From NCBI RefSeq assembly GCF_027594545.1, contig NZ_CP115160.1, positions 3,778,501 to 3,842,500 of the forward strand: a DNA stretch of 64,000 bases, written 5' to 3'. Of the stretch, positions 45,092 through 54,201 are shown in pieces. This DNA is from Algoriphagus sp. TR-M9 (GTDB lineage Bacteria > Bacteroidota > Bacteroidia > Cytophagales > Cyclobacteriaceae). Both the position numbers and the translations under genes were made by a program. A model generated the notes under the pieces. That model saw only the letters and a list, made by a program, of their open reading frames with translations, was not told the origin of the DNA and searched no databases. Position 1 is the first letter of the stretch. Each line of letters begins with the position of its first letter.

Positions 45092-46078
45092 ATGAAGAGA
45101 AAAATCGCCCTGGTAACTGGTGGCTATACCGGTGAATCTGTCATCTCCCTCAAGAGTGCCGCTGTAGTGGAGCAAACCATTGACCGAGAACTTTACGAGG
45201 TTTATAAAATCTTGATTTACCCTGGGGATTGGCATTATCTGACAGACTCAGGAGAAAAAATCCCGGTTGATCTAAACGATTTTAGCATTCAGATCGGAGA
45301 TGAAAAAATCACCTTTGACGGGATATTCAACATTCTGCATGGCTCCCCCGGAGAGGATGGCAAACTCGCCGGTTATTTTGATATGATAGGCATTCCTTAC
45401 ACCACTTGCGATCAACTCACCTCAGCCATCACCATGAACAAGGGCTACACCAAAGCCATTGTGGATGATATAGAGGAGCTTTACATTGCTAAATCAATTC
45501 AGCTTTTTGAAAATTCCCCTAAATCTCTGGATAAAGTAAATACTGAACTGACTCTCCCACTTTTCATCAAGCCTAACAACGGCGGAAGCTCTATAGGAAT
45601 GTCAAAGGTCAAAAGCTGGAACGAACTACCCGAAGCACTGGAAAAAGCTTTTGTCGAAGACACCCAGGTTTTGGTGGAAGAGTTTGTCTCCGGGCGGGAG
45701 TTTTCCATAGGCTGCTTCAAGGGAAATGGAGAAACCACTGTTTTGCCAGCCACCGAAATCGTCAGCAGCAAAGAGTTCTTCGACTATGAAGCGAAATACG
45801 TCGCTGGAGTCACCAATGAAATCACGCCTGGCAGAATGAATGAGGAGGAAATAGAACGAGTGAACCGGATAATTCCGAAAATCTACGAAAAGCTAAATTG
45901 CAAGGGAGCAGTGCGCATCGATTATTTTCTGCAAAATGAAACCGGGAAATTCTACTTTATAGAAATCAATACCGTACCCGGACAAACTGAAACGAGTTTG
46001 ATTTCCCAGCAAGTTCGCGCCGTTGGTATGGAGGTCAGAGACTTTTACACCCAGCTGATCGAAGAAATGTTCACCTAA
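45092..46078 (+). CDS. ddl: D-alanine--D-alanine ligase
   Basis: ATP-grasp ligase making D-Ala-D-Ala for the peptidoglycan stem. HGSPGEDGKLAGYFDMIGIPYT (N-terminal substrate site), LFIKPNNGGSSIGMSKV, and EINTVPGQT at the end are Ddl signatures. 328 residues from ATG 45092 (MKRKIALVTGG); a TTG at 45074 is less likely. Lies outside the dcw cluster, which lacks ddl. Confidence 0.95.
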   Translation: MKRKIALVTGGYTGESVISLKSAAVVEQTIDRELYEVYKILIYPGDWHYLTDSGEKIPVDLNDFSIQIGDEKITFDGIFNILHGSPGEDGKLAGYFDMIGIPYTTCDQLTSAITMNKGYTKAIVDDIEELYIAKSIQLFENSPKSLDKVNTELTLPLFIKPNNGGSSIGMSKVKSWNELPEALEKAFVEDTQVLVEEFVSGREFSIGCFKGNGETTVLPATEIVSSKEFFDYEAKYVAGVTNEITPGRMNEEEIERVNRIIPKIYEKLNCKGAVRIDYFLQNETGKFYFIEINTVPGQTETSLISQQVRAVGMEVRDFYTQLIEEMFT

Positions 46079-46094
46079 ACTGACAGCAAAACCA

Positions 46095-46139
46095 AAAATA
46101 AGAGCCAAGCATATCTCATACGCTTGGCTCTTTTATTTT
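46095..46139. terminator. Bidirectional terminator between ddl and hemH
   Basis: Perfect 11-base arms AAGAGCCAAGC and GCTTGGCTCTT with an 11-base loop, flanked by AAAATA on the left and TTTATTTT on the right, so usable from either side. Confidence 0.85.
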
Positions 46140-46148
46140 GTCAGATGG

Positions 46149-46211
46149 TTCTTGATTCTTGACTCTTGGTTCTTGATTCTTGCTTCTTAATTCTTGGCTC
46201 TTAGCTCTCCA
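46149..46211. repeat. Nine heptads ending inside hemH
   Basis: TTCTTGA, TTCTTGA, CTCTTGG, TTCTTGA, TTCTTGC, TTCTTAA, TTCTTGG, CTCTTAG, CTCTCCA: an unbroken seven-base period. The last two units cover the hemH stop and its final codons. Confidence 0.8.
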
Positions 46212-47226
46212 ACACCATTTCCTTCACACATTCCACCCAGGTATCTTCAGAATTTAAGCTTGGCACCAAGTCCCATTCTTCCCCTCCCGCTTCGAGAAAT
46301 TTATCCCGGTATTCTCCTGCTACCTCCACGGTAGTTTCCAGGCAATCCGCCACAAATGCAGGGGAGAAAGCCAAAACTTTCTTGACTCCTTTCCCGGCCA
46401 ATTCATCTATTACATCATCGGTATAAGGCTTCACCCATGGGTCTTTCCCCAGTCTGGACTGGAAACAGTTCACCGCTTTATCTTCAGGAATCCCAAGTTT
46501 TTCACAGATCGATCGGGTAGTCTGAAAACACTGTGCCCGGTAGCAATAGTGGTTTTTTGCACCATATTTATTGCAGCAAGCTCCCAGCTGACAATATCCG
46601 TCCACAGAACCTTTCAGAATCTGGCGCTCTGGCAAGCCATGATAGGAAAACAGTATTTTGTCGTACTCCTTATCCTTCAGCATAGCCTGCCCCCGCTCAG
46701 CCCAAGCTTCCAGGAAAAGCGGATGCTCTATGAAATTACTGATAAAGGAAAAGTCAGGGATAATCTGCCAGCCCCTGGCAATCTCCATCACCTTCTCCTG
46801 TACAGAGCCAGTGGATGCAGAGGCGTATTGAGGGAATAGCGGCAATACGATGATTTTACTCACATGTGCTTTGCGCAATTCCTCCAGGCCGGATTCTATA
46901 GACGGGCTTTGGTAACGCATGGCTATGGCTACCTTGTACTTTTTAGAATCCAGCTTTTGGATCAATTTATCCCGTAGATCTTCAGTATGAAATAGAAGCG
47001 GGGAACCCCGATCTGTCCAGAGTTTGCGGTACTCATGCGCTGATTTCGGAGCTCTAAAGGGTGCTATAATTAAATTGATCAGCAACCAGCGAGAGATATA
47101 GGGAATATCGATCACACGTCCGTCCATCAGGAATTCACGAAGGTATTTTCTCACATCGCCTGTAGCGGTGCTATCTGGAGTGCCCAGGTTCACTAGCAAA
47201 ACGCCAGTTTTTCCGGTATTGGTCAT
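46201..47226 (-). CDS. hemH: Ferrochelatase
   Basis: Inserts ferrous iron into protoporphyrin IX. GVLLVNLGTPDS at the N-terminus, ILFSYHGLPERQ (about residue 195, metal-site His), YRAQCFQTT, FQSRLGKDPWVKPYTDD and the C-terminal FSPAFVADCLETTVE (Glu) are family hallmarks. 341 residues. The Cys-rich part GYCQLGACCNKYGAKNHYC is notable and could hold metal. Confidence 0.95.
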   Translation of the reverse strand: MTNTGKTGVLLVNLGTPDSTATGDVRKYLREFLMDGRVIDIPYISRWLLINLIIAPFRAPKSAHEYRKLWTDRGSPLLFHTEDLRDKLIQKLDSKKYKVAIAMRYQSPSIESGLEELRKAHVSKIIVLPLFPQYASASTGSVQEKVMEIARGWQIIPDFSFISNFIEHPLFLEAWAERGQAMLKDKEYDKILFSYHGLPERQILKGSVDGYCQLGACCNKYGAKNHYCYRAQCFQTTRSICEKLGIPEDKAVNCFQSRLGKDPWVKPYTDDVIDELAGKGVKKVLAFSPAFVADCLETTVEVAGEYRDKFLEAGGEEWDLVPSLNSEDTWVECVKEMVLES

Positions 47227-47260
47227 TATACTTTGATTGCGTTATATCCGAACAAGAACC

Positions 47261-47292
47261 CAAAATTACATCCGATTGTTAGATTTCGCCAA
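47261..47292 (-). promoter_or_regulatory. hemH promoter
   Basis: Minus strand: TTG (47292-47290), 21-base spacer, TAATTTTG (47268-47261), a full match to TAnnTTTG, ending 34 bases before the ATG. Confidence 0.65.
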
Positions 47293-47324
47293 TCGAACTT
47301 CTCGATGTCCCATTGAAAAACAGC

Positions 47325-48560
47325 TTAAATCTTGAGATTCCTGGCCCAGCCTATCAACGGCCCGGCGGACATACTCGCGATAATAGCCAGGATCACCAGG
47401 CCGATAAACAAAGGCTCGGTCACCAGTCCATTTTCTAACGCAATGAGTCCCAGCACAATATCCATACTCCCTCGGGTACTCATCCCAATACCTGCTACGA
47501 CAGATTCCTTACGGGAGACTCCGCCTATTCTGCCCCCAAAGTATGCCCCATAATATTTCGTCAATAAACCAACGATAATCACTACACCTACTATCCCAGG
47601 ATCAAATCCAGTGATAAAATTGACTTTCAACCCTATGGACACAAAGAAAATAGGAGCGAAAATATTATTGATAAACTGATGTAAGATCTCCTTGGCTTTT
47701 TCGGTCAAATACTCCGAATCTCCCAAGGCAACACCGATGATAAAGGCTCCGAAAATAGCATGTATCCCAATGAACTCGGTAAAAGAAGCGGCCAAAAAAC
47801 ACAAAGCCAAAGACAAGCTAAGTAAGCCTCCCGGCCAGGCCAGTTTCTTATTGATCCAGGGTAAAACTTTATTAATCAACCCTTTTCCTATGGTGAGCAT
47901 CACCAGCGTAAACAGCAAGGTCAAACCTATAGTAGGCCATACTCCCAAGCCCTCAGTACCGGATTCTGAAAGCGAAAGAATCACCGAGAAAATGAGCCAA
48001 CCCAGCACATCCACGATCATAGCCGCAGCTATAATAAGCAAGCCTGAGGAGGTTTTGAAGAGATTGAGATCCATTAAAATCCGCGCCACAATGGCCAGCC
48101 CGGTAATGGAAATCGCCAACCCAAAGAAAGTAGAGGCCACTATACGATCATTGATATTCACGCCCAAAAACTCCGGAAAGGCATAGGCCACCACAAATCC
48201 GGCAATAATCGGCAGCACCATGGAGGCCACAGCGATATAGAGGGCCTTTTTGCCCTGACTCCAAACAATATGCAGCTCCACCTCCAGACCGGCTATGAAC
48301 AGCAGCAGGACGACGGAGATCTGCACAAAGCCATCAAAGGCTATATTGGTCATCTCATGCGCACCAAAGAGGTATTCGTGCGCGCCTGGAAAGAAATTCC
48401 CAAGTATAGTAGGACCAAGTATAATCCCGGCAAATATTTCACCCACCACGGCAGGTTGCTTGAATTTTCTGGCTACTTCGGCAAAGACTCTTGCCAAAAT
48501 CAGAATAGATGCGAGCTGGAGGAGCAAATTAATGACCTCCTTGTGGTTTAAAGTTTCCAT
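47325..48560 (-). CDS. Kef/CPA2-type cation:proton antiporter
   Basis: 411 residues, about 12 transmembrane segments, no C-terminal TrkA-N domain. AGIILGPTILGNF, LLFIAGLEVEL and FGAFIIGVALGDSE are CPA2 motifs. Exchanges Na or K for protons at the inner membrane; ion not determined. Starts 6 bases after the Usp gene, so the two are one transcription unit and the Usp protein may regulate it. Confidence 0.88.
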   Translation of the reverse strand: METLNHKEVINLLLQLASILILARVFAEVARKFKQPAVVGEIFAGIILGPTILGNFFPGAHEYLFGAHEMTNIAFDGFVQISVVLLLFIAGLEVELHIVWSQGKKALYIAVASMVLPIIAGFVVAYAFPEFLGVNINDRIVASTFFGLAISITGLAIVARILMDLNLFKTSSGLLIIAAAMIVDVLGWLIFSVILSLSESGTEGLGVWPTIGLTLLFTLVMLTIGKGLINKVLPWINKKLAWPGGLLSLSLALCFLAASFTEFIGIHAIFGAFIIGVALGDSEYLTEKAKEILHQFINNIFAPIFFVSIGLKVNFITGFDPGIVGVVIIVGLLTKYYGAYFGGRIGGVSRKESVVAGIGMSTRGSMDIVLGLIALENGLVTEPLFIGLVILAIIASMSAGPLIGWARNLKI

Positions 48561-48566
48561 GGAGGC

Positions 48567-49397
48567 TTAATTTTTAACGATTAATAAATTACAAGGCAAG
48601 GTGCTCAACAAGTCTTCTAGATCGTGGGGAAAAATGCGGTCAAAGAAATTCAGCTTATGATCATCTCCCACCACGAGCAAATCTGCATCTATTTTTTCAC
48701 AGAATCTGGCAAGTTCCACAGCCCATCTACCTCCTGTCACTTTGATATTTGGGCGTACATTTCCCAACTCTATTTTCTCTAAAATATCCTCCACGTACTT
48801 CATTTCATGTTGCACCAGTTCACGACGGGTCTGCGAAGCCTCTTCTTCAGAGTCCTCGCTGGCAGTTCCCATCTGCAAGCCATACATCTTGATTTCATTC
48901 AGAATATGGACTTGCTCTGCATTTATTATTTTGGAAAAATCTATCCCCATGGCTATCACATGCGGAGTAATCTCCAGCTGTGTGCCATTGATTACGATCT
49001 TTTCAAAGACGGTAGAATCCAGTTTAGGTTCAATCAAAGTCAGGACAGAACAAGGTGCCTTACGGATGATTTTGCGCCCCACAGAACCCATATAATAGGT
49101 CAGGAGTCCTTCCCGCTTCAAAGCCCCAGCAATGAGCAGGTCTACGTTTTCCTCTTTGCAGGCCTGCATGATCATTTTCACCGGCTTCCCCTCTTTCCAG
49201 ATCAATTTCGTTTTAAAACTATCCAATTCAGTTTTCCGGATAATTTCATCCAGCTTGGCTTCCAGCTCATCGGTTTTTTTGCCGATATGAATAAGGATAA
49301 GCTCCGAATCGAAAAGCTGAACCAGTCTTTTGGTTTCGGAAATCAACGCTTCCATCCTAGGAGAGAATGCGATGGCTAAGGCTATTTTTTGGTACAT
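48567..49397 (-). CDS. Tandem universal stress protein
   Basis: Two UspA domains in one chain of 276 residues from ATG 49397 (MYQKIALAIAFSP). The first ends LIAGALKREGLLTYYMGSVGR with a possible nucleotide-binding G-x-x-G pattern; the second ends LLVVGDDHKLNFFDRIFPHD, without the glycine loop, so only the first is likely to bind ATP. An upstream ATG (49487) adds 30 residues of poor fit. Operon with the antiporter. Confidence 0.82.
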   Translation of the reverse strand: MYQKIALAIAFSPRMEALISETKRLVQLFDSELILIHIGKKTDELEAKLDEIIRKTELDSFKTKLIWKEGKPVKMIMQACKEENVDLLIAGALKREGLLTYYMGSVGRKIIRKAPCSVLTLIEPKLDSTVFEKIVINGTQLEITPHVIAMGIDFSKIINAEQVHILNEIKMYGLQMGTASEDSEEEASQTRRELVQHEMKYVEDILEKIELGNVRPNIKVTGGRWAVELARFCEKIDADLLVVGDDHKLNFFDRIFPHDLEDLLSTLPCNLLIVKN

Positions 49398-49608
49398 CTT
49401 CAAAAATCTAAGTCCCTTAAATAAGCGAATTTTCACCAGCTGTCCAACATCAAATTTGCCTGCCCATTTATCACACTCTCTGCCCACTTAAGGGATAAAA
49501 TCCCTATGGGAATATAGGATAGCCGATTATATCCATATTTTTTGATGAAATTAGTAAGTCTTGCTCCTTCCAATGAGCGAGAAAATCAGAACATAACCCC
49601 AACGATTT

Positions 49609-51204
49609 ATGAAAAAAACATTACTCAGCTGGATGCTGATCGGAGCAATGGGAGTGAGCAGTGCAGCTTATGCGCAGTCGGACTACCCCACTCTGAGCGA
49701 ACTCAATCAGCGGCTGCAAAGCGTGGCTAGCAATAGCGCTGCTTCCCTTACATCACTGACCAAAACAGCCGGCGGAAAAGACATCTGGGCTCTGAAAATA
49801 GGTACTGGTGAGCTCGACCAAAAACCGGCGATCGCCGTAGTAGGCGGAGTGGAAGGTTATCATCTGCTAAGTGTAGAACTGGCTGTTCAATTCGCCGAAA
49901 AACTACTTGCATCGCATGCAGATGCACTGGAAACTACCACTTTTTACATTTTTCCAAATATGTCACCCGATGCCTATGAGCAGTATAGTGCCGGGCTGAA
50001 ATATGAGAGAAGAGGGAATGCGACCCAAGTAGATCATGACCGTGATGGCTACATCAGTGAAAATGGCTACACAGACCTAAACGCTGATGGATTCATCTCT
50101 ATGATGCGAGTGACGGACCCCATGGGCGAGTACATCCTTTCTGATGAAGACGATCGCGTATTGGTAAAAGCTGACCGGGCAAAAGGCGAGGCCGGAATGT
50201 ACAGCCTCTACCCTGAGTCCAAAGACGATGACCAAGACGGGAAATTTGCGGAAGACCTAGAAGAAGGAATCGCTTTCAACAAATCATTAACTTATAAATT
50301 CCCGGTTTTCGAACCATTGGCGGGAGACATGCCCGTGACCCAGCTAGAATCCAGAGCCCTTCTGGACTACCTTTTCGAGCAGTGGAATATTTTCGCATTC
50401 GTGACTTTCTCTCCGGCAAACAACCTCTCGGCTCCTTTGAAGTATAACGCTGGCAATGCCAACAAAAGAGTAGTCACCTCTATTTTGGAGAAAGATCAGG
50501 CTATCAATGCCATGGTGTCTGATCTGTACAAAGAGACCGTGACCCAGGAAGCTTTCCAGCAGGACAATCAGGGCACAGATGGAGACTTTTTCCAGTGGGC
50601 ATACTTTCATTTTGCCAGACTGAGTTTCAGCACGCCCGGCTATTGGACCCCGGAGTTCAGCAAGGACAAAACCAACGCTGAGGCCAACTTCCTAGCCTGG
50701 GCAGATTCCCTGGGCAGGACAGATGTTTTTGTCCCTTGGACAGAAATCCAGCATCCAGATTTCCCCGGCAAAAAAGTAGAAGTGGGCGGCATCAAGCCCT
50801 TTGTGAGGAGTAATCCTCCGTATGAGAAAGTAGAGGAAATCGCTGCACAGCACACAGACTTTATTTTAAAACTAGCCGCCATGCAGCCAAAGCTGGAAAT
50901 CCACAACCTTAAAACGGAGCCACTCGGCAATGGACTCACCCGGGTCAGTTTGGATTTATTCAACAATTCGGCACTTCCTACACATTCTGAAATGGGCGAA
51001 AGGTCCAGATGGCTGCGCAAAATCAGAATTGATATGGGAGCAGATGCAGATCAAATCATCTCTGGAAATAAAATAGAACTCATGGATTCCCTGGGCGCCT
51101 ACGAAAAAGCCAGCTTTAGCTGGATCATCAATGGCTCAGGAAATATAACAGTCAAAGCCGGGGCAACCCATACCGGCTTCACTTCCACTACTGTAAAACT
51201 TTAA
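49609..51204 (+). CDS. Secreted M14 carboxypeptidase homologue without the active site
   Basis: 531 residues, signal peptide (cut after AYA-QSD). Sequence order follows the M14 protein encoded next: EF-hand-like Asp-rich loops (DHDRDGYISE, DLNADGFISMM) and a C-terminal beta domain. But the catalytic positions differ: the zinc pair H-x-x-E is E-x-x-H (VEGYH, Glu 82 and His 85), the third zinc His is replaced (FVTFSPANN), NR becomes NK, and the Glu of TFSNEL is absent (SFSTPG). It is probably a binding or scaffold protein rather than an enzyme. Confidence 0.75.
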   Translation: MKKTLLSWMLIGAMGVSSAAYAQSDYPTLSELNQRLQSVASNSAASLTSLTKTAGGKDIWALKIGTGELDQKPAIAVVGGVEGYHLLSVELAVQFAEKLLASHADALETTTFYIFPNMSPDAYEQYSAGLKYERRGNATQVDHDRDGYISENGYTDLNADGFISMMRVTDPMGEYILSDEDDRVLVKADRAKGEAGMYSLYPESKDDDQDGKFAEDLEEGIAFNKSLTYKFPVFEPLAGDMPVTQLESRALLDYLFEQWNIFAFVTFSPANNLSAPLKYNAGNANKRVVTSILEKDQAINAMVSDLYKETVTQEAFQQDNQGTDGDFFQWAYFHFARLSFSTPGYWTPEFSKDKTNAEANFLAWADSLGRTDVFVPWTEIQHPDFPGKKVEVGGIKPFVRSNPPYEKVEEIAAQHTDFILKLAAMQPKLEIHNLKTEPLGNGLTRVSLDLFNNSALPTHSEMGERSRWLRKIRIDMGADADQIISGNKIELMDSLGAYEKASFSWIINGSGNITVKAGATHTGFTSTTVKL

Positions 51205-51298
51205 CCCATGAAATCGAACCTGACAAAGAACTACGTACCAATTGGAGACTTAAAATATGCGAGATTCCATGTGGCAGAAAAGAATCAATGGTAAACAC

Positions 51299-53035
51299 AT
51301 GAAAAAGATGAAGACAATAAAACTAATCCTCGCCTTGGCTGTCAGTGCATTCAGCCTAGGAAGTTATAAAGCAGCGGCACAGGAAAAGTTTTTCCGCGCC
51401 GTCGGTACCCCACACGACCCGAAAGTAGAAATCGCATTCAACCGGTACTACACCTACGAGGGCCTAGTGGATAATATGAAAAAAATCGCCGAAGCCCATC
51501 CGGATATTGCCAAAATAGAATCCATCGGTAAGTCATACGAAGGGCGTGACATCATGACACTGACCATCACGGATTTTTCCACCGGAAAAGATACCGACAA
51601 GCCCGGCATGTGGATCGATGGAAATATTCACTCCAATGAAATCCAAGGCGGGGAATTCTCCCTTTACAGCGCATGGTATCTCACCGAAATGCATGCAGAC
51701 AATGAGTTCATCCAGGAATTACTGAAGGACAAGGTCTTTTATATCACTCCCACCATCAATCCTGACGCCAGAAACGACTATTTCCTTCAGCCCAATACGG
51801 CACACTCCCCGAGATCAGGCATGATGATGCTAGACAATGACGGCGATGGCCAAGCAGGCGAAGATGGCATGGATGACCTGGACGGGGATGGCAGCATCAC
51901 CATGATGATCCGCAAATCACCTACAGGCCGCTACATCAAAGACCCTCAGGACCCACGCAAACTAATCATGGTAGGTGCAGATAAAGTAGGTGAATACGAA
52001 ATGCTCGGCCAAGAAGGCACAGATGGTGACGGTGACGGCAGAGTAAATGATGATGGCGTAGGCTACTATGACCCCAACCGGGATTGGGGATGGAACTGGC
52101 AGCCAGATTACATACAGCGAGGTGCGCTGAAGTATCCTTTTACCCTTCCAGAAAACCGCTCAGTCATGGAGTTTGTGATGAAACACCCGAATATCGCCGG
52201 GGCTCAAAGTTTCCACAATTCTGGCGGAATGATACTTCGAGGACCTGGAGCTGAAGAGGATGTGAGTACTTACAACCGAAACGATATCCGAATCTACGAT
52301 GCCCTAGGACTCAAAGGCCAGGAAATGATCCCGGGTTACCGGTACCTGACCGTTTACAAGGACCTGTATTCTGTATTTGGAGGGGAGCTGGACTGGTTTT
52401 ATGGAGTGAGGGGAATATTCACTTTCTCCAACGAACTGATGGTGCCTTATCTCTATTTTCACAAGCAGTCTGGTGGACAAGACGAATTGTTCGAAGTGGA
52501 CGAATTCCTGACTATGGGAGATGCTTTTGTGGACTGGCATGAGTTTGAACACCCACAGTTTGGCACCGTAGAGATCGGTGGTTTCAAGAAGAACTTCGGA
52601 AGAGCCCACCCTGGATTTTTGCTGGAGCAGGATGCACACCGAAACGCAGCCTTCACGATCTATCACGCTTATCACACACCAAAACTATCCGTCATGGATG
52701 TGAAAGAAGAAAACCTTGGCGGTGGTCTAAAAGCCATCACGGCGACTATTTTCAATGAGCGCCTGATACCCACTCACGCCAGTCAGGATCTAAAGCATAA
52801 AATCGAGCGCCCAGACTATGTCTCTATTTCCGGAGCTAAAGTCGTGGCAGGTTTTGTGGTGGAGGACGAGGACTTCGGGAAATTTGCGGAGCAAAAACAT
52901 ACCCCTGAAAAAATCGCCCTGGACAATATCCCCGGTATGACCGGAGTAAAAGTGAAGTGGATCGTATCCTCAGGTTCCAATTATACCATTAGCGTGGATT
53001 CTGCCAAAGGCGGAAAAGCCAGTTGGCAGAAATAA
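51299..53035 (+). CDS. Secreted M14 zinc carboxypeptidase
   Basis: 578 residues with a signal peptide from ATG 51299. Zinc ligands are His and Glu in GNIHSNEIQGGE and His in AQSFHNSGG; DPNRDWGW has the Arg that binds the substrate carboxylate and IFTFSNEL the catalytic Glu. Between them lie Asp-rich, probably calcium-binding loops (DNDGDGQAGEDG, DLDGDGSITMM, DGDGDGRVNDDG). A beta domain ends the protein. Follows its inactive-looking paralogue by 94 bases, so both may be made together. Confidence 0.9.
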   Translation: MKKMKTIKLILALAVSAFSLGSYKAAAQEKFFRAVGTPHDPKVEIAFNRYYTYEGLVDNMKKIAEAHPDIAKIESIGKSYEGRDIMTLTITDFSTGKDTDKPGMWIDGNIHSNEIQGGEFSLYSAWYLTEMHADNEFIQELLKDKVFYITPTINPDARNDYFLQPNTAHSPRSGMMMLDNDGDGQAGEDGMDDLDGDGSITMMIRKSPTGRYIKDPQDPRKLIMVGADKVGEYEMLGQEGTDGDGDGRVNDDGVGYYDPNRDWGWNWQPDYIQRGALKYPFTLPENRSVMEFVMKHPNIAGAQSFHNSGGMILRGPGAEEDVSTYNRNDIRIYDALGLKGQEMIPGYRYLTVYKDLYSVFGGELDWFYGVRGIFTFSNELMVPYLYFHKQSGGQDELFEVDEFLTMGDAFVDWHEFEHPQFGTVEIGGFKKNFGRAHPGFLLEQDAHRNAAFTIYHAYHTPKLSVMDVKEENLGGGLKAITATIFNERLIPTHASQDLKHKIERPDYVSISGAKVVAGFVVEDEDFGKFAEQKHTPEKIALDNIPGMTGVKVKWIVSSGSNYTISVDSAKGGKASWQK

Positions 53036-53054
53036 ACCCCATCCAATTAATACC

Positions 53055-53084
53055 AAAAGCCCTGAGGAAACTCGGGGCTTTTTT
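53055..53084 (+). terminator. Terminator after the M14 genes
   Basis: AAGCCCTGAG-GAAA-CTCGGGGCTT (one G-U pair) with As before and TTTT after. Confidence 0.85.
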
Positions 53085-53101
53085 AGGTCTAAACCAAAAA
53101 C

Positions 53102-53139
53102 AAACGAAATAAACAAAACTTATATCGTTTATTTCGTTT
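53102..53139. promoter_or_regulatory. 13-base inverted repeat before the toxin-antitoxin genes
   Basis: Perfect arms AAACGAAATAAAC and GTTTATTTCGTTT, spacer 12, 27 bases before the antitoxin ATG. It has no T-run after it and is not needed as a terminator, so it is a likely autoregulatory operator. Confidence 0.7.
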
Positions 53140-53166
53140 AATTTTATACAGAATAATTTAATTACG

Positions 53167-53613
53167 ATGGAAGATTTGATAAGACCTACCAAAGAAGACC
53201 AGAAAGCAGCCATGAAGTCATATGACACGCTCGCATCAATGTTAAAAAACATTCACTCTGATTACCCTGAAATTGAAATTGAAGAAACCCAAGAGAGAAT
53301 AAAAATCCCGCTGAATGCTTTAAAACTTCTTGCCGAGATTTTAAAGGAAACCAGTCAGGGAAAACCTGTCTCCATAGTCCCAACGGCCACCGAAATAACC
53401 ACCCAAGCTGCCGCTGAACTCTTAGGCTGCTCTCGCCCACATTTAGTAAAACTATTAGAGCAAGGAGAAATAAATTTCATCAAAATCGGCAAACACCGAA
53501 GAATCAAATACGAAGATGTGATTGAGTATAAAAAGAAATTAAAAGCTGAGCAGCGAAGATTACTGATCGAGATCATTCAGTCTGACGAAGAATCTGGACT
53601 ATATGATTCATAG
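53167..53613 (+). CDS. HTH antitoxin of a PIN toxin pair
   Basis: 148 residues. The N-terminal half is helical and charged, perhaps the toxin-binding part. Residues about 76-125 form an excisionase/MerR-type HTH: TTQAAAELLGCSRPHLVKLL, then KIGKHRRIKYEDVIEYKK. Its stop overlaps the PIN gene start by 11 bases, as in type II toxin-antitoxin pairs. Antitoxin role is inferred from that context. Confidence 0.75.
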   Translation: MEDLIRPTKEDQKAAMKSYDTLASMLKNIHSDYPEIEIEETQERIKIPLNALKLLAEILKETSQGKPVSIVPTATEITTQAAAELLGCSRPHLVKLLEQGEINFIKIGKHRRIKYEDVIEYKKKLKAEQRRLLIEIIQSDEESGLYDS

Positions 53614-54166
53614 CGTCAGATTCATATGCGTCTTAGATACCAATGTCATTTACCCCATAGACATTCGTGATCTGCTTTTTTGGTTTGCTTTTTATGATCT
53701 ATTCACCCCAAAATGGAGTAAACATATTTTCGATGAATGGTTGGAGGTGATGATTCGAAAAGGAGTCAAGCGCACAGAAGCCTTTAAAAGAGTGTCCAAA
53801 GCTCACCAGGCATTTCCCGATGCCTTGGTAGAAAACTATGAACCAATCATCAGCTCTATAAATCTTCCCGATGAAAAAGACAAGCATGTTCTTGCTGCTG
53901 CTATCAAAGCCAATGCAAACATTATAGTAACCAATAACCTAAAAGATTTCCCACCTGAGTATTTAGCAACATTTGGCTTAAGTGTGAAAAATGCCGATGA
54001 CTTTATAACTGACACTATTGACTTAAATCAAGACCTCGCTCTAAAAGCCTTCAGAACACTAGTCATGAATAGACAAAACCCCGATTTAAACGAATTTGAA
54101 GTCCTCGACAGATTACGCAATTGCGGATTACATGACTCTGCTAACTACTTGCACTCACTTTTATAA
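53603..54166 (+). CDS. PIN-domain toxin (probable RNase)
   Basis: 187 residues. PIN acidic residues: Asp 12 in VLDTNVIYP, Glu 45 in FDEW, Asp 90/Asp 93 in PDEKDKHVLAAAI, Asp 115 in TNNLKDFP. The metal site looks intact. PIN toxins cut RNA, often tRNA or mRNA; the target is unknown. About 60 further residues follow the PIN core, with many helices. Translationally coupled to the HTH gene. Confidence 0.78.
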   Translation: MIHSVRFICVLDTNVIYPIDIRDLLFWFAFYDLFTPKWSKHIFDEWLEVMIRKGVKRTEAFKRVSKAHQAFPDALVENYEPIISSINLPDEKDKHVLAAAIKANANIIVTNNLKDFPPEYLATFGLSVKNADDFITDTIDLNQDLALKAFRTLVMNRQNPDLNEFEVLDRLRNCGLHDSANYLHSLL

Positions 54167-54201
54167 CTAGTCGAAATACTCATCACAAATCACCTTCTCG
54201 G

